Source of the DNA: Cognatishimia sp. MH4019
Lineage (GTDB): Bacteria; Pseudomonadota; Alphaproteobacteria; Rhodobacterales; Rhodobacteraceae
Reading direction: 5' to 3'
Assembly: GCF_020177595.1 (NCBI RefSeq)
Contig: NZ_JAHTBL010000002.1
Span: 434,001-498,000, forward strand
Length of the DNA stretch: 64,000 nucleotides
Under the pieces are notes generated by a model, which saw only the letters and a list, made by a program, of their open reading frames with translations, searched no databases and was not told the DNA's origin. Of the stretch, positions 17,424 through 27,756 are shown piece by piece. Made by a program: the position numbers and the translations under genes. The stretch's first letter is position 1; every line of letters starts with the position of its first letter.

Positions 17424-20400
17424 TCCGGAACGAGGCAACAGAACGGCAAGTGCAGGCCGCTGATCCGCAGCAATCGACATGGCTTTCGGCAAATGCAGGC
17501 TCGGGCAAAACACGTGTCTTGACCGACCGCGTCGCAAGGTTGCTGCTGGAGGAAGTCGAACCACAGCACATTTTGTGCCTGACCTACACAAAGGCCGCCG
17601 CGTCCGAGATGCAGAACCGCCTTTTTGCGCGGCTGGGGGCATGGGCGATGCGCCCTGACCCCGATTTGCGGCAAGACCTGACCGAGCTGGGCGTGGATGG
17701 CCCGATCCCCGACGAAATGTTGCGCAAGGCCCGCGTTCTGTTCGCCCGCGCGATTGAGACACCGGGTGGATTGAAGATTCAAACAATCCACTCGTTTTGC
17801 GCGGCCCTTCTGCGGCGCTTTCCGTTGGAAGCTGGCGTTTCTCCACAGTTCAAGGAAATGGACGACCGTGCCGCGAAGCTGCTGCGCGATGATATCCTTG
17901 ATGCGCTAGCCGAAGGACCGCATCGCGCCGCTGTTGACCAGATGGCCGCTTATCTAAGCGATGACATTGCCAAGCTCGCCGCTGAAATCAGCAAGCATAA
18001 AGACCAGTTTTTAATGCAGCCTAATGATAGCGCTTTGCGCAAGCGTCTTGGCCTTACCGAAGCTTCCAAGTTGAGCGATCTGGCAGAGGAAACCTTCTTG
18101 CCCGGCGATGATGCTCTATTGGCTGGCCTCTTCGCGGATCTGCCAAAGGGCGGCGCCAATGATCTGAAGACTGCCGCAGCTTTGTCCAATCTCGTCGGGC
18201 GGCCCCTAATCGCTGCTGATCTTCCAACGTTGGAAAAGGTGTTTCTTGCGCTTTCCACAACCCAGCTTGCCAAGACGGGCAAGGTTCCGACGCAGTCATG
18301 CTGGGAAAAGACCGACCCAAGGCGCGATGCGCTCAACGACTTTATGGCGCGGATTGAGGACGCCCGGCAGACCCGTCTCGCCCTTCTCGCACTCGACAAA
18401 ACCAAGGCGCTTTACGGCTTTGCGGTGCCCTTTGTCGCCGCTTACGAGGATGCCAAGCAACAGCGTGGCTGGCTTGATTTCGACGATCTGATCCTCAAAG
18501 CGCGCGCGCTTTTGACCAAGCCGGATGTGGCCCAATGGGTGCTATTCCGACTGGACGGCGGGATCGATCATATTCTGGTCGATGAGGCGCAAGACACCAG
18601 CCCCGCGCAGTGGGACGTGATCGAGCGTCTTGCACAAGAATTCACCGCTGGCGAAGGCTCCCGCGCAGAGGTACGGCGGACGATCTTCGTGGTCGGCGAC
18701 AAGAAGCAGTCGATCTATTCCTTTCAGGGTGCGGATCCCTCTGCATTTGATCGGATGCGTGACGATTTTGCGAATGGTCTGCGCGCAGTTGGAGACGGCC
18801 TTGCCAATCTGCAAATGGCGCATTCCTTTCGCTCGTCTTCGGTCATTCTTGATCTGGTGGACGTAACACTTGACGAACAGGACTACGGCGATACCGCAGA
18901 GCTGAAACACCTTGCGTTCAAGGCTGATCTGCCGGGTCGCGTCGATCTTTGGCCCGTCGTGGAAAAGGCCGAAATCCCTCAGAAGGAGCATTGGCGCGAC
19001 CCAGTCGACATGCTGGGAAATCGCGACCACCGCGTGGTTCTGGCCAAGCAAATCGCGGCACAAATCCGGCAGATGATCGACAGCCAGACGCCACTACCGG
19101 TGCAGGACAGGCAAAGCGATCCAGTGACCTATCGCCCCGCGACCGAAGGTGATTTCCTGATCCTCGTGCAGCGACGATCCGAGCTGTTTCACGAGATTAT
19201 CGCAGCCTGCAAAGAGAAAGGGCTGGAGATCGCCGGTGCGGATCGGTTGAAGATCGGCGGTGAATTGGCGGTGAAAGATTTGACCGCTTATCTGAGGTTT
19301 CTGGCTACGCCAGAGGATAACCTCTCGCTTGCGTGTTTGCTCAAATCGCCACTTTTCAACTGGTCCGAGCAGGCCCTTTTTGACCTCGCACATCGGCGCG
19401 ACGAGAGCTTTCTTTGGTCAGCCTTGCGCAGGCGCACAGAAGAATTTCCCGACACGCTCGCGCAACTCAACGCATTGCGGCGGGATGCTGATTTCCTGCG
19501 ACCTTACGAGTTGATCGAACGTATCCTGACCCGTTTTGACGGGCGGCAAAAACTGCTGGGTCGTCTTGGGCCGGAAGCCGAAGACGGGATTGACGCGCTG
19601 CTGACACAAGCGCTGAATTATGAACAGTCCGAAGTGCCAAGCCTGACCGGTTTCATTACTTGGATTGAAGCGGATGATATCGAGATTAAACGTCAGCTCG
19701 ACAGCGCAGGCGACCGCATTCGTGTGATGACCGTGCATGGCGCAAAGGGTTTGGAGGCACCGATTGTCATCTTGCCGGATACCGCCGATCGCAACCCTCC
19801 GCGCGCGGATGCCTTGATGATTGATAACGATCAGATCTTTTGGCGACCTGCAAAAGACGACATGCCCTCAGGTCTGATGGCACTCAAAGACGCGCGGGAT
19901 TTGGCGTTGCGGCAGGAGCGAATGCGCTTGCTTTATGTGGCGATGACCCGAGCCGAAAAATGGCTGATCGTGGCTGCGGCAGGCGATGCGACCAAACCTG
20001 AGCGTAGTTGGTATAAGCTGATTGAGGCAGGGATGCAGACACGTCGGGCGATGCCATTTGATTTTCCTTTCGGCACAGGGATGCGGTTGGAGTTTGGCAA
20101 TTGGCCAACACAGACGGAGAGGCGGGAGAGCACGCCTGCCGCAACGCTTCCCACGTTGCCGAATTTCTTTGGACAACCAGCGGCGAGTGTCCCGCCGCGC
20201 GCAGAGACGCTGTCACCATCCGATCTGGGCGGGCCAAAAGCGCTACCAAGCGCCTTGGGAGACGAAGAAGACATCGCCAAACTACGCGGAACGCAAATTC
20301 ATCTGTTGTTGGAGCATCTGGCGGGGCAGCCAGTGGGGCGCTGGGATGCGCTGGCCGAAACGCTACTTGGAAGCAGAGCGCTTCCAGACGTCTTTGACGA

Positions 20401-20761
20401 AGCAAAATCGACCCTACTGCACCCTGATCTGGCATTTCTGTTCAGCGGGAATGCACTGACCGAGGTTCCTATCTCTGCCGATCTTCCCGCAGGTCGCATG
20501 CACGGCACTATAGACCGGCTTATGCTGACATCGGACGCTATTCTTGCCGTTGATTTCAAATCCAATCGTGGTGTTCCGGATAGGCCGGAAGACACGCCTG
20601 ATGGTGTTTTGCGCCAGATGGCGGCCTATCAACATGGCCTTGCACAGATTTACCCCGACAAACAGATCGGCACTGCGATTGTCTGGACGACCATCCCGCG
20701 CCTCATGCGGCTGCCGCACAGTCTCGTGAACGCCGCCTTCAACCGGATCGGCATGCCTTGA
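17420..20761 (+). CDS. addA: Double-strand break repair helicase AddA
   Basis: A 1113-residue UvrD-family helicase with C-terminal nuclease. Walker A is [15 protein letters not shown] (residues 23-37); the DEAQDT box and [15 protein letters not shown] follow; motif V is [15 protein letters not shown]; motif VI is [12 protein letters not shown]. The nuclease core is near the C-terminus ([15 protein letters not shown]). With AddB it forms the repair machine that replaces RecBCD in this group. It starts in the addB stop (ATGA). A 58-base gap to trxA ends the operon. Confidence 0.95.
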   Translation: MIRNEATERQVQAADPQQSTWLSANAGSGKTRVLTDRVARLLLEEVEPQHILCLTYTKAAASEMQNRLFARLGAWAMRPDPDLRQDLTELGVDGPIPDEMLRKARVLFARAIETPGGLKIQTIHSFCAALLRRFPLEAGVSPQFKEMDDRAAKLLRDDILDALAEGPHRAAVDQMAAYLSDDIAKLAAEISKHKDQFLMQPNDSALRKRLGLTEASKLSDLAEETFLPGDDALLAGLFADLPKGGANDLKTAAALSNLVGRPLIAADLPTLEKVFLALSTTQLAKTGKVPTQSCWEKTDPRRDALNDFMARIEDARQTRLALLALDKTKALYGFAVPFVAAYEDAKQQRGWLDFDDLILKARALLTKPDVAQWVLFRLDGGIDHILVDEAQDTSPAQWDVIERLAQEFTAGEGSRAEVRRTIFVVGDKKQSIYSFQGADPSAFDRMRDDFANGLRAVGDGLANLQMAHSFRSSSVILDLVDVTLDEQDYGDTAELKHLAFKADLPGRVDLWPVVEKAEIPQKEHWRDPVDMLGNRDHRVVLAKQIAAQIRQMIDSQTPLPVQDRQSDPVTYRPATEGDFLILVQRRSELFHEIIAACKEKGLEIAGADRLKIGGELAVKDLTAYLRFLATPEDNLSLACLLKSPLFNWSEQALFDLAHRRDESFLWSALRRRTEEFPDTLAQLNALRRDADFLRPYELIERILTRFDGRQKLLGRLGPEAEDGIDALLTQALNYEQSEVPSLTGFITWIEADDIEIKRQLDSAGDRIRVMTVHGAKGLEAPIVILPDTADRNPPRADALMIDNDQIFWRPAKDDMPSGLMALKDARDLALRQERMRLLYVAMTRAEKWLIVAAAGDATKPERSWYKLIEAGMQTRRAMPFDFPFGTGMRLEFGNWPTQTERRESTPAATLPTLPNFFGQPAASVPPRAETLSPSDLGGPKALPSALGDEEDIAKLRGTQIHLLLEHLAGQPVGRWDALAETLLGSRALPDVFDEAKSTLLHPDLAFLFSGNALTEVPISADLPAGRMHGTIDRLMLTSDAILAVDFKSNRGVPDRPEDTPDGVLRQMAAYQHGLAQIYPDKQIGTAIVWTTIPRLMRLPHSLVNAAFNRIGMP

Positions 20762-20819
20762 CGCCAGAACGCCGCGTCCCTACCTTCACCGTCCAAACCT
20801 CATGCCAAGGAGAATTCTC

Positions 20820-21140
20820 ATGGCCACCGTCGCTGTCACCGATGACACTTTCGACGCCGAAGTCAAAAATGCCGATGTCCCCGTTCTGGTCGATTTCTGG
20901 GCCGAATGGTGCGGGCCATGCAAACAGATCGGCCCCGCTCTAGAAGAGCTGTCCGCCGAATATGAAGGCAAGGTCAAGATCGTGAAGGTCGATGTTGACA
21001 GCAACCCCGGTTCTGCCGCCGCCATGGGCGTGCGCGGGATCCCGGCACTGTTCATGTTCAAAGACGGCGAAGTGATTTCGAACCGTGCAGGCGCTGCGCC
21101 GAAAGCTGCGCTGCAAAGCTGGATCGACGAGTCGCTCTAA
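20820..21140 (+). CDS. trxA: Thioredoxin
   Basis: A 106-residue classical thioredoxin with active site [14 protein letters not shown] and the cis-proline motif [12 protein letters not shown]. It reduces disulfides in cytoplasmic proteins such as ribonucleotide reductase. The start is set by a strong AAGGAG ribosome site at 20808-20813. It has its own strong terminator at 21162. Confidence 0.97.
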   Translation: MATVAVTDDTFDAEVKNADVPVLVDFWAEWCGPCKQIGPALEELSAEYEGKVKIVKVDVDSNPGSAAAMGVRGIPALFMFKDGEVISNRAGAAPKAALQSWIDESL

Positions 21141-21161
21141 GCGCTTTGACTGCAGAATGAC

Positions 21162-21190
21162 AAAGGGCGCCCCGGTGGCGCCCTTTTCTT
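21162..21190 (+). terminator. Rho-independent terminator of trxA
   Basis: AAAGGGCGCC (21162-21171) and GGCGCCCTTT (21177-21186) form a perfect 10-pair GC-rich stem with a 5-base loop, followed by TTTTCTTT. It lies 21 bases after the trxA stop and about 65 bases before hslV. Confidence 0.92.
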
Positions 21191-21252
21191 TGAGGCCTTG
21201 TGCCGGTTTTGCACAGCCGCCATATATCAAGGACTTACGACAGGAGGCCCCG

Positions 21253-21810
21253 ATGGCTGACGACACTTTCCCCGGATGGCATGGCACGACGATTATTGGC
21301 GTTCGCAAAGGCGGCAAGGTTGTGATTGCTGGTGATGGTCAGGTGAGCGTCGGACAGACGGTCATGAAAGGCACAGCCAAGAAAGTGCGGCGTCTGACGC
21401 CGGGTGGCTATGACGTTGTCGCGGGCTTTGCCGGATCGACCGCAGATGCGTTTACCCTGTTGGAACGGCTTGAGAAAAAGTTGGAAGCGACGCCTGGACA
21501 GTTGGCCCGCGCCTCTGTCGAGCTGGCCAAGGATTGGCGCACGGACAAGTACCTGCAAAAGCTCGAAGCGATGTTGATCGTCTCGGACGGCTCCGACCTT
21601 TATGTCATCACCGGCGCTGGCGATGTGCTGGAACCTGAGCATGACGTTACGGCGATCGGCTCGGGCGGCAACTTCGCCCTGGCCGCCGCGCGCGGCTTGA
21701 TGGAGACCGACTTGGACGCCGAAGAGATCGCGCGCAAAGCGATGGCCATCGCCGCCGATATTTGCGTTTACACCAACGGCAACCTGACTGTGGAGACGAT
21801 CAGCAAATGA
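21253..21810 (+). CDS. hslV: ATP-dependent protease peptidase subunit HslV
   Basis: The 185-residue proteasome-like peptidase of the HslVU (ClpQY) protease. The catalytic threonine is in [19 protein letters not shown]; cleavage after G11 would expose T12, so a propeptide of about 11 residues is removed, as in other alphaproteobacteria. Other landmarks are [14 protein letters not shown] and [14 protein letters not shown]. The ATG at 21253 has a strong AGGAGG; the frame stays open upstream across the trxA terminator, which cannot be coding. The stop overlaps the hslU start by four bases. Confidence 0.96.
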   Translation: MADDTFPGWHGTTIIGVRKGGKVVIAGDGQVSVGQTVMKGTAKKVRRLTPGGYDVVAGFAGSTADAFTLLERLEKKLEATPGQLARASVELAKDWRTDKYLQKLEAMLIVSDGSDLYVITGAGDVLEPEHDVTAIGSGGNFALAAARGLMETDLDAEEIARKAMAIAADICVYTNGNLTVETISK

Positions 21811-23114
21811 CCGACCTGACCCCCCGCGAAATCGTCTCGGAGCTTGATCGTTTTATCATCGGCCAGAACGACGCCAAACGCGCTGTTGCTGTCGCCCTAC
21901 GCAATCGCTGGCGGCGCAAGCAGCTAAGAGATGATCTGCGCGATGAGGTGTATCCCAAGAACATCCTGATGATTGGCCCCACTGGCGTTGGTAAAACCGA
22001 AATTTCGCGCCGTCTGGCCAAGTTGGCCCGCGCGCCGTTTATCAAAGTCGAAGCGACCAAATTCACCGAGGTCGGCTATGTTGGCCGTGATGTGGAACAG
22101 ATCGTTCGCGATCTGGTGGACAGCGCCATCGCCATGACGCGCGAGAGCATGCGCGAGGATGTCAAAGCCAAGGCCCATGCGGCTGCGGAAGAACGCGTGA
22201 TCGAAGCCATTGCCGGTTCCGATGCCCGCGAAGGCACGCGCGACATGTTCCGCAAGAAGCTGAAAGCCGGGGAGTTGGACGACACTGTGATCGAGCTTGA
22301 GGTTGCCGAAAGCGGCCCGCCCCCGATGTTTGAAATTCCGGGTCAGCCCGGCGCTGGCATGGGCGGGATGATGAATCTGGGCGATATGCTAGGCAAGGCC
22401 TTTGGCGGGCGTACGGTCAAACGCAAACTGACCGTGGCAGAAAGCTATGAGACGCTGATTAGCGAGGAAGCCGACAAGCTGCTGGACGACGAAACCGTGA
22501 ATGCTGCCGCTTTGGACGCGGTTGCACAAAACGGCATCGTTTTTCTTGATGAGATCGACAAGGTTTGCGCCCGCTCGGACGCGCGCGGCGGTGATGTCAG
22601 CCGCGAAGGGGTGCAGCGCGATCTGCTGCCCTTGATCGAAGGGACAATCGTTTCAACGAAATACGGACCGGTGAAAACGGATCATATCCTGTTCATCGCT
22701 TCTGGCGCGTTCCATATCGCGAAGCCGTCGGACCTACTGCCAGAGTTGCAAGGCCGATTGCCGATCCGGGTGGAGCTGCGTGCGCTCACCGAAGACGATT
22801 TCGTGCGGATCCTGACGGAAACCGACAATGCACTTACCCTGCAATATACCGCCCTTATGGGCACCGAAGAGGTTGTTGTAACCTTCACCGACGACGGCAT
22901 CAAAGCTCTGGCCGAGATTGCGGCGCAAGTGAATGAGACGGTCGAGAATATTGGCGCGCGGCGGCTTTACACCGTGATGGAGCGCGTCTTCGAAGACCTC
23001 TCTTTCAGCGCGCCGGATCGGTCGGGAGATGAGGTGACGGTGGACGATGCGTTTGTCCGCAAACATCTGGGCGCGTTCATTAAATCGGCCGATATCAGCC
23101 GCTATGTTCTCTAG
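21807..23114 (+). CDS. hslU: ATP-dependent protease ATPase subunit HslU
   Basis: The 435-residue AAA+ unfoldase partner of HslV. Walker A is [16 protein letters not shown], the family's pore motif is GYVGRDVEQ, Walker B is [11 protein letters not shown], and sensor/arginine residues are in [13 protein letters not shown]. The C-terminal tail ends ADISRYVL, the family-typical end that docks into HslV. The start overlaps the hslV stop (ATGA). It is full length. Confidence 0.97.
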   Translation: MTDLTPREIVSELDRFIIGQNDAKRAVAVALRNRWRRKQLRDDLRDEVYPKNILMIGPTGVGKTEISRRLAKLARAPFIKVEATKFTEVGYVGRDVEQIVRDLVDSAIAMTRESMREDVKAKAHAAAEERVIEAIAGSDAREGTRDMFRKKLKAGELDDTVIELEVAESGPPPMFEIPGQPGAGMGGMMNLGDMLGKAFGGRTVKRKLTVAESYETLISEEADKLLDDETVNAAALDAVAQNGIVFLDEIDKVCARSDARGGDVSREGVQRDLLPLIEGTIVSTKYGPVKTDHILFIASGAFHIAKPSDLLPELQGRLPIRVELRALTEDDFVRILTETDNALTLQYTALMGTEEVVVTFTDDGIKALAEIAAQVNETVENIGARRLYTVMERVFEDLSFSAPDRSGDEVTVDDAFVRKHLGAFIKSADISRYVL

Positions 23115-23120
23115 CGTCTT

Positions 23121-24344
23121 GTGAGCGTCCCCGACTTCCTGCGCGACAATGCCCGCTGGCTGGGCGCGGGGGTTTTGTTGACGTTCTTCTCCAGCTTCGG
23201 GCAGACGTTCTTCATCTCGATCTACTCCGAGCAAATTCGCACGGACTTCTCTTTGAGCCATGCGGGCTGGGGCAGCCTTTACGCCATTGCGACCACCGCA
23301 TCGGCGGCGGTGATGGTCTGGGCAGGCATCCTCACAGACATCTTCCGAGTGCGCGTTTTGGGGCCGCTGGTTTTGGCCCTGCTCGCCATAGCATGCCTCA
23401 GCATGGCCCTGGCTCCCGCGGCGTGGATGCTTTTCGGAGTGATCTTCCTGCTCAGGTTTTCTGGGCAAGGCATGATGAGCCATGTAGCTGCCGTCGCCAT
23501 GACACGCTGGTTTGTGAAAACACGCGGCAAAGCCTTGTCGACCGCCGCGGTGGGTTTCGCTATTGGCGAGGCGATCTTGCCCCTGTCCTTCGTAGCCCTG
23601 CTGGCCGTCCTGGGCTGGCGCATCCACTGGGGTATTTGCGCGACACTTTGCTTGCTGGCGATCCCGATGTTGCTTTGGCTTTTACGCCAAGAACGCACGC
23701 CGCAGGCTATCGCGAAAGAAACCCAGTCGGTTGGCATGGTGGGGCATCACTGGACACGGGGGCAAGCGATCAAGCACCCGCTTTTCTGGTTGATGGTTCC
23801 AACATTGCTGGGGCCTGCTGCTTTCGTGACGGCGTTCTTCTTTCAGCAAGTGCCGCTGGCCAATGAAAAAGGTTGGGCGCATATCGAGCTTGTGGCGCTC
23901 TTTCCGCTCTACACGCTTGTCAGCATCGGGGCCACAATCGGTTCAGGCGTTTTGATCGACAAGTTTGGAACCGCGCGCATGATCCCGATCTACCAACTTC
24001 CAATGGTTGCCGCGTTTACCATGATGTCTGTCGCGCAAACACCGTTGGGGGCCGCAATCGGCGTCGCTTTGATGGCCATCACGGTCGGTGCAAACGCGAC
24101 AGTCCCGACCGCGTTCTGGGCAGAATTTTATGGCACAAGGTTTATTGGTGGGATCAAATCTATGGCTGCCGCAATTATGGTTCTCGGATCCGCTATTGGC
24201 CCCGGTTTAACCGGTTTTCTGCTGGATCAGGGTCTAAGTCTCAGCTTTCAGATGCTTGGATTTGCAATCTACTTTTTAATCGCCTCGGGCCTCGCCGCTA
24301 TAGGGATCAGCCGTGCGCGTGGGCAGTTACCGCTGGCGGCGTAG
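23121..24344 (+). CDS. MFS transporter
   Basis: A 407-residue membrane protein with about 12 hydrophobic segments, beginning at residue 13, and loops of major facilitator type (GILTDIFRVRVLG between segments 2 and 3; RWFVKTRGKALS between 4 and 5, resembling monocarboxylate or oxalate/formate-type carriers). The substrate is unknown. The start is GTG, six bases after hslU, so it may share that transcript although function is unrelated. Its last 18 bases overlap the end of the smr gene on the opposite strand. Confidence 0.85.
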   Translation: MSVPDFLRDNARWLGAGVLLTFFSSFGQTFFISIYSEQIRTDFSLSHAGWGSLYAIATTASAAVMVWAGILTDIFRVRVLGPLVLALLAIACLSMALAPAAWMLFGVIFLLRFSGQGMMSHVAAVAMTRWFVKTRGKALSTAAVGFAIGEAILPLSFVALLAVLGWRIHWGICATLCLLAIPMLLWLLRQERTPQAIAKETQSVGMVGHHWTRGQAIKHPLFWLMVPTLLGPAAFVTAFFFQQVPLANEKGWAHIELVALFPLYTLVSIGATIGSGVLIDKFGTARMIPIYQLPMVAAFTMMSVAQTPLGAAIGVALMAITVGANATVPTAFWAEFYGTRFIGGIKSMAAAIMVLGSAIGPGLTGFLLDQGLSLSFQMLGFAIYFLIASGLAAIGISRARGQLPLAA

Positions 24345-24908
24345 ATAAACATAATACGCCCCTTCGCCTCCATGCTTGATATGCGCTGGCGTGATTTGCA
24401 TCACCACTTGCGCCAAAGAGCCCTGTCTTAACCATTGTGGCACTTGATGCCGCAAAATCCCGCGCGGGGTCGGGATCGGCCCGTCATGTTCCGAAACACG
24501 GCCCTTTCCGGTGATAACGAGAACCAAGCGCGCGCCCGAACCATACGCCGACAAGATAAACCGCGTCAGCGCGGGGTGGGCCTGTGACAGCGTCATGCCG
24601 TGCAAATCAATCCGGGCGTCTGGCGACAGCTTTCCGCGCTTCATGCGGGTGAAGGATTTGCGATCCATCTGTATGGGCTCACGGCGGAAATGATCGTGCA
24701 GATCGGGCTTGAGGTCATGGGCAGGTGCGCGCCTTACCTTTTGACCAACCGAGAAGGCCTGGATCTCGCGTTGTTCGGGCGTCGGCTTTTTGGGCGGCTG
24801 GTTGATCGTTGCTGTGCGTTTCACCGTGTGCATCGGAACTGCGGTTTCGGCCACCTGCTTCCACAGCTCCGCCTCGTCCGGGCGCAGGTCACGGCGCTTT
24901 CGGCTCAT
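24327..24908 (-). CDS. Smr domain protein
   Basis: A 193-residue protein. The N-terminal half is basic and looks disordered (residues 1-90, many Lys, Arg and Pro). The C-terminal half is an Smr domain with DLHGMTLSQAH at about residues 100-110 and the loop ITGKGR. Smr domains are DNA or RNA nicking endonucleases in MutS2 and other proteins; stand-alone proteobacterial copies have no settled role. The start overlaps the mltA stop by four bases. Confidence 0.9.
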   Translation of the reverse strand: MSRKRRDLRPDEAELWKQVAETAVPMHTVKRTATINQPPKKPTPEQREIQAFSVGQKVRRAPAHDLKPDLHDHFRREPIQMDRKSFTRMKRGKLSPDARIDLHGMTLSQAHPALTRFILSAYGSGARLVLVITGKGRVSEHDGPIPTPRGILRHQVPQWLRQGSLAQVVMQITPAHIKHGGEGAYYVYLRRQR

Positions 24909-25945
24909 TTGCCCGGCTCCGTCACCGAAGAATACGCGCGCTGAATCGGCAATAGCACAACCATGCGCCCAGCGTCGCGAACCCGTCCCGCTTGACGCCC
25001 CGCCTCGTCCCCGGTGCCGTAGAAGATATCGGCGCGCTGCGCACCTTTGATCGCGGACCCGGTATCCTGCGCGACCATCAGGCGACGCATTGGATCGGCG
25101 CCGTCTTTCTCGATCCAGACCGGCGCGCCGAGCGGCACGATGCCCGGATCAACAGCGATGGAGCGCCCTTCCGTGATCGAACGATTCATCGCCCCAAGCG
25201 GGCCTTGATCGGCAGGCACGTCGCTCACTTCGCGGAAGAAAACATATGAGTTATTGTGTTGAAGCAAAGCACGCCCATCCACTGGGTTCTCCGCAACCCA
25301 GTTGCGGATCACCTGGGCCGAGACTTCGTGCGGTTCAAACACCTGACGCCGGATCAGCTCTTGCCCGATGGAGCGATATTCATGCCCGTTTTTGCCACCA
25401 TAACCCACACGCACCAAACCTCCTTCGGCTAGCCTGATCCGGCCAGAGCCTTGAACTTGAAGGAAAAACTTGTCGACGGGGTTCTCCAACCAAACGATTT
25501 CAAGATTTCGGTCGGCAAGTGCACCGCCCTCTTCGATCTCTTTGCGGGTCAGCCATGGAGTGCCTGGCGTCACTTCCGGCGGAGTGCGGTAAAGCGGATA
25601 GGCAAAGCGGTCACTTTGCGTGCGCGATCCGGTCAATTCCGGCTCGTAATAGCCCGTGAAAAGCGCATCATTTCCGTCAGTCATCAGCACTGGCTTGAAG
25701 AACAGCTCAAAGAATTGCCGGGCATTCTTTTGCTGGCTGGCGACCGCGCAGAGCGATAACCAATCAGGGTCTTTCAGATCGGTGCAGGTGTTTTTGAAAA
25801 CCTCAAAGGCCGCGCTGTGATCATCCTCAGCCCAGCCTTTGAGGTCGGAAAATTCCAGTGTGCGAACTGACACCTCAGCGCTGAGGGAAGATGCCGACAT
25901 TGCAATCGCCAGTCCAAGAAGAGCCGCCCCAAGGGCGCGGCTCAT
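24905..25945 (-). CDS. mltA: Membrane-bound lytic murein transglycosylase A
   Basis: MltA cleaves peptidoglycan glycan strands with formation of 1,6-anhydro-MurNAc. The 346-residue product has a signal peptide (residues 1-24, ending SLSA). The MltA core has FTGYYEPEL, FFLQVQGSGRI, AMNRSITEGRSIAVDPG and the C-terminal 3D domain (LMVAQDTGSAIKGAQRADIF) with the catalytic Asp. No lipobox cysteine follows the signal, so it seems secreted rather than lipidated. Anhydro sugars it releases can feed recycling routes such as AmgK-MurU (12792). The start overlaps the Tim44-like gene's stop by four bases. Confidence 0.93.
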   Translation of the reverse strand: MSRALGAALLGLAIAMSASSLSAEVSVRTLEFSDLKGWAEDDHSAAFEVFKNTCTDLKDPDWLSLCAVASQQKNARQFFELFFKPVLMTDGNDALFTGYYEPELTGSRTQSDRFAYPLYRTPPEVTPGTPWLTRKEIEEGGALADRNLEIVWLENPVDKFFLQVQGSGRIRLAEGGLVRVGYGGKNGHEYRSIGQELIRRQVFEPHEVSAQVIRNWVAENPVDGRALLQHNNSYVFFREVSDVPADQGPLGAMNRSITEGRSIAVDPGIVPLGAPVWIEKDGADPMRRLMVAQDTGSAIKGAQRADIFYGTGDEAGRQAGRVRDAGRMVVLLPIQRAYSSVTEPGK

Positions 25946-26604
25946 TCGCCTGTTGCGACAAGCCGCCAATTTGGATCATCCGATCCCATAATCCGCGCGA
26001 AGGTCCAGACATCTTTCTGACGCTTGACTTCGCTCGGGTGGCCTTCGATGATATCGCCGCCTTTGTCCCGTACGACCGAAGTCAGCTCACCGACAAAACG
26101 AACGGAGATTTCGCCTTCGGTGGTTTCGGGATCAAATTCAGCTGCGACTAGGGTCATCTCGCGCACACCGCGGAAGTCTGCTTCAATCGTCAGGCCTTGC
26201 TCTTCGCGGGCTTCGACGACAGACGCAAAGCTTTCATACACGTCCTCGTCAAGGAACGGTTTGATCTCTTCCATCTCGCCTTTTTCAAAGCTCATGAGGA
26301 TCATTTCATAAGCGCCGCGCGCACCTTGAAGGAACTCGCCAACACTGAAAGAGCCATCCGCGCCTTTCATCTTGGCCAAAGCCTCGGCGGCGGCGGATTT
26401 TTCATCAACGTGATCGGTAATGTCATGGTCCGGACCACCTTCGATCACTTCGAAATCCGGGCGGGAAGGCCGCGACGACGCGTCCTGAAGCGGAACTGGG
26501 GGCTTCTCAAAGCCTTCCCGTGTTCCAAGCACGCTTTTCAGGCGCAAAATCAGAAAAACTGCGATGCCGGCAAGAACCAAAATCTGGATAAGGGCAGAGC
26601 TCAT
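25942..26604 (-). CDS. Tim44/TimA domain protein
   Basis: A 220-residue protein with one N-terminal membrane segment (residues 4-21), an acidic linker (DITDHVDEKS) and a C-terminal Tim44-like domain (FLQGARGAYEMILMSFEKGE to WTFARIM and a terminal NWRLVAT). Bacterial homologues (TimA) are membrane-attached relatives of the mitochondrial import motor component; the bacterial job is unclear. The ATG at 26604 has a GAGG ribosome site. First gene of the leftward group Tim44-like, mltA, smr; divergent from fxsA by 104 bases. Confidence 0.9.
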   Translation of the reverse strand: MSSALIQILVLAGIAVFLILRLKSVLGTREGFEKPPVPLQDASSRPSRPDFEVIEGGPDHDITDHVDEKSAAAEALAKMKGADGSFSVGEFLQGARGAYEMILMSFEKGEMEEIKPFLDEDVYESFASVVEAREEQGLTIEADFRGVREMTLVAAEFDPETTEGEISVRFVGELTSVVRDKGGDIIEGHPSEVKRQKDVWTFARIMGSDDPNWRLVATGE

Positions 26605-26708
26605 TGAAACCTCTTTCAGGGGCGGGGCATGGTAACGTGCACTCAACGGACATATGTAAGTCAGGTGGTGGGTCAAGTCCACTGCAGCACTTAGACGTGA
26701 GGTTCCCC

Positions 26709-27203
26709 ATGTGGCTGTTCATCGCCTTTCTGACCGTTCCACTGATCGAGATTGCCCTTTTTCTGCAAGTCGGGGGCCTCATCGGCTTCTGGCCGACTAT
26801 GGGAACCGTGGTTCTGACGGCGATTCTCGGCACTTGGCTGGTGCGCTCTCAGGGACTCATGGCGATTTCAAACGTGCGGCGATCCTTCTCTGATCTGAAT
26901 GACCCGACAGAGCCGTTGGCTCATGGCGCAATGATACTGTTTTCCGGAGCGCTATTGCTCACGCCAGGGTTCTTTACCGACGGTGTCGGCTTTGCCCTGC
27001 TGGTTCCAGGCATTCGGACAGCGCTTTTCCGCTACCTGCGCACAAAAATCAAAGTGCAGTCCTTCAGCGCTGGTCCCGATATGCGACAAGATCCCCGCGC
27101 CCGTCCACGCCCGACGCAAAGCGGCGTGATCGACGGCGACTACGAAGAAGTCGATCCACCAAAACGTCCCACCAATGGCCCGTCTGGATGGACCAAGCAT
27201 TGA
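26709..27203 (+). CDS. fxsA: FxsA family membrane protein
   Basis: A 164-residue inner membrane protein with the FxsA core: segment 1 WLFIAFLTVPLIEIALFLQV, then GFWPTMGTVVLTAILGTWLVRSQG, and segments around GAMILFSGALLLTPGFFTDGVG. The C-terminal 45 residues are polar and proline-rich. FxsA of E. coli counteracts F exclusion of phage T7 when overproduced; its normal role is unknown. The ATG at 26709 follows GTGAGG; the open frame extends upstream but that part shows no membrane-protein character. Confidence 0.9.
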   Translation: MWLFIAFLTVPLIEIALFLQVGGLIGFWPTMGTVVLTAILGTWLVRSQGLMAISNVRRSFSDLNDPTEPLAHGAMILFSGALLLTPGFFTDGVGFALLVPGIRTALFRYLRTKIKVQSFSAGPDMRQDPRARPRPTQSGVIDGDYEEVDPPKRPTNGPSGWTKH

Positions 27204-27257
27204 GACTGCCGCAGCAGAGTGCTAAACGCGCCGCAATTCATATTCAGGAGTAAACCC

Positions 27258-27755
27258 ATGGCCGAAACAAACGGAGCCGCCGACCAGCAACAGGCGCCTC
27301 AGGTCAAAATGCAGATCCTCGCGCAATTCATTCGCGATCTGTCCTTTGAGAATATTCTTGCGCAAAAGGGCGTGTCTGGTGAAGTCACACCCGACGTTCA
27401 GGTTCAGGTGAACCTCGATGCGAAAAAACGCCCGACTGAGCATCAATATGAGGTGGTCGTGAAAACGCAGATCACCTCGAAAGCGAAAGATGGCGGCGAA
27501 ACGCTGTTCATCATGGAGCTGGAATATGCAGGCATTTTCCACATCGAAAACGTGCCGGACGAGCAGATGCACCCATTCCTGCTGATCGAATGCCCACGGA
27601 TGCTGTTCCCGTTCCTGCGCCGGATCGTGTCGGATGTCAGCCGTGACGGTGGTTTCCCGCCGCTCAATCTTGAAAACATCGACTTCATGGCGCTTTACCG
27701 CGCTGAGATTTCCAAGCGCATGGAAGCCGAAAAGGCTGCAGCGCCTGCAAACTAA
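27258..27755 (+). CDS. secB: Protein-export chaperone SecB
   Basis: A 165-residue cytoplasmic chaperone that holds preproteins unfolded and delivers them to SecA. The signatures are FIRDLSFENI near residue 27, VNLDAKKRP, MELEYAGIFHIENV and LIECPRMLFPFLRRIVSDVSRDGGFPPL (split by me only for length). A strong CAGGAG site precedes the ATG at 27258. The stop is one base from the dnaQ stop on the other strand. Its place next to dnaQ-coaE-aroE-maf is conserved in alphaproteobacteria. Confidence 0.96.
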   Translation: MAETNGAADQQQAPQVKMQILAQFIRDLSFENILAQKGVSGEVTPDVQVQVNLDAKKRPTEHQYEVVVKTQITSKAKDGGETLFIMELEYAGIFHIENVPDEQMHPFLLIECPRMLFPFLRRIVSDVSRDGGFPPLNLENIDFMALYRAEISKRMEAEKAAAPAN

Positions 27756-27756
27756 G

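Noticed and set aside
22734-23627. Minus-strand frame of about 297 codons spanning hslU and MFS genes
   Set aside because: It crosses the junction of two recognised genes, is low in hydrophobic pattern and rich in Gln/Arg/His, as expected for a shadow frame.
27217-27225. GAGTGCTAA, half of a CIRCE element, 33 bases before secB
   Set aside because: The expected left half TTAGCACTC is not present at nine bases upstream (only about five of nine bases fit), so it is not a usable HrcA site.
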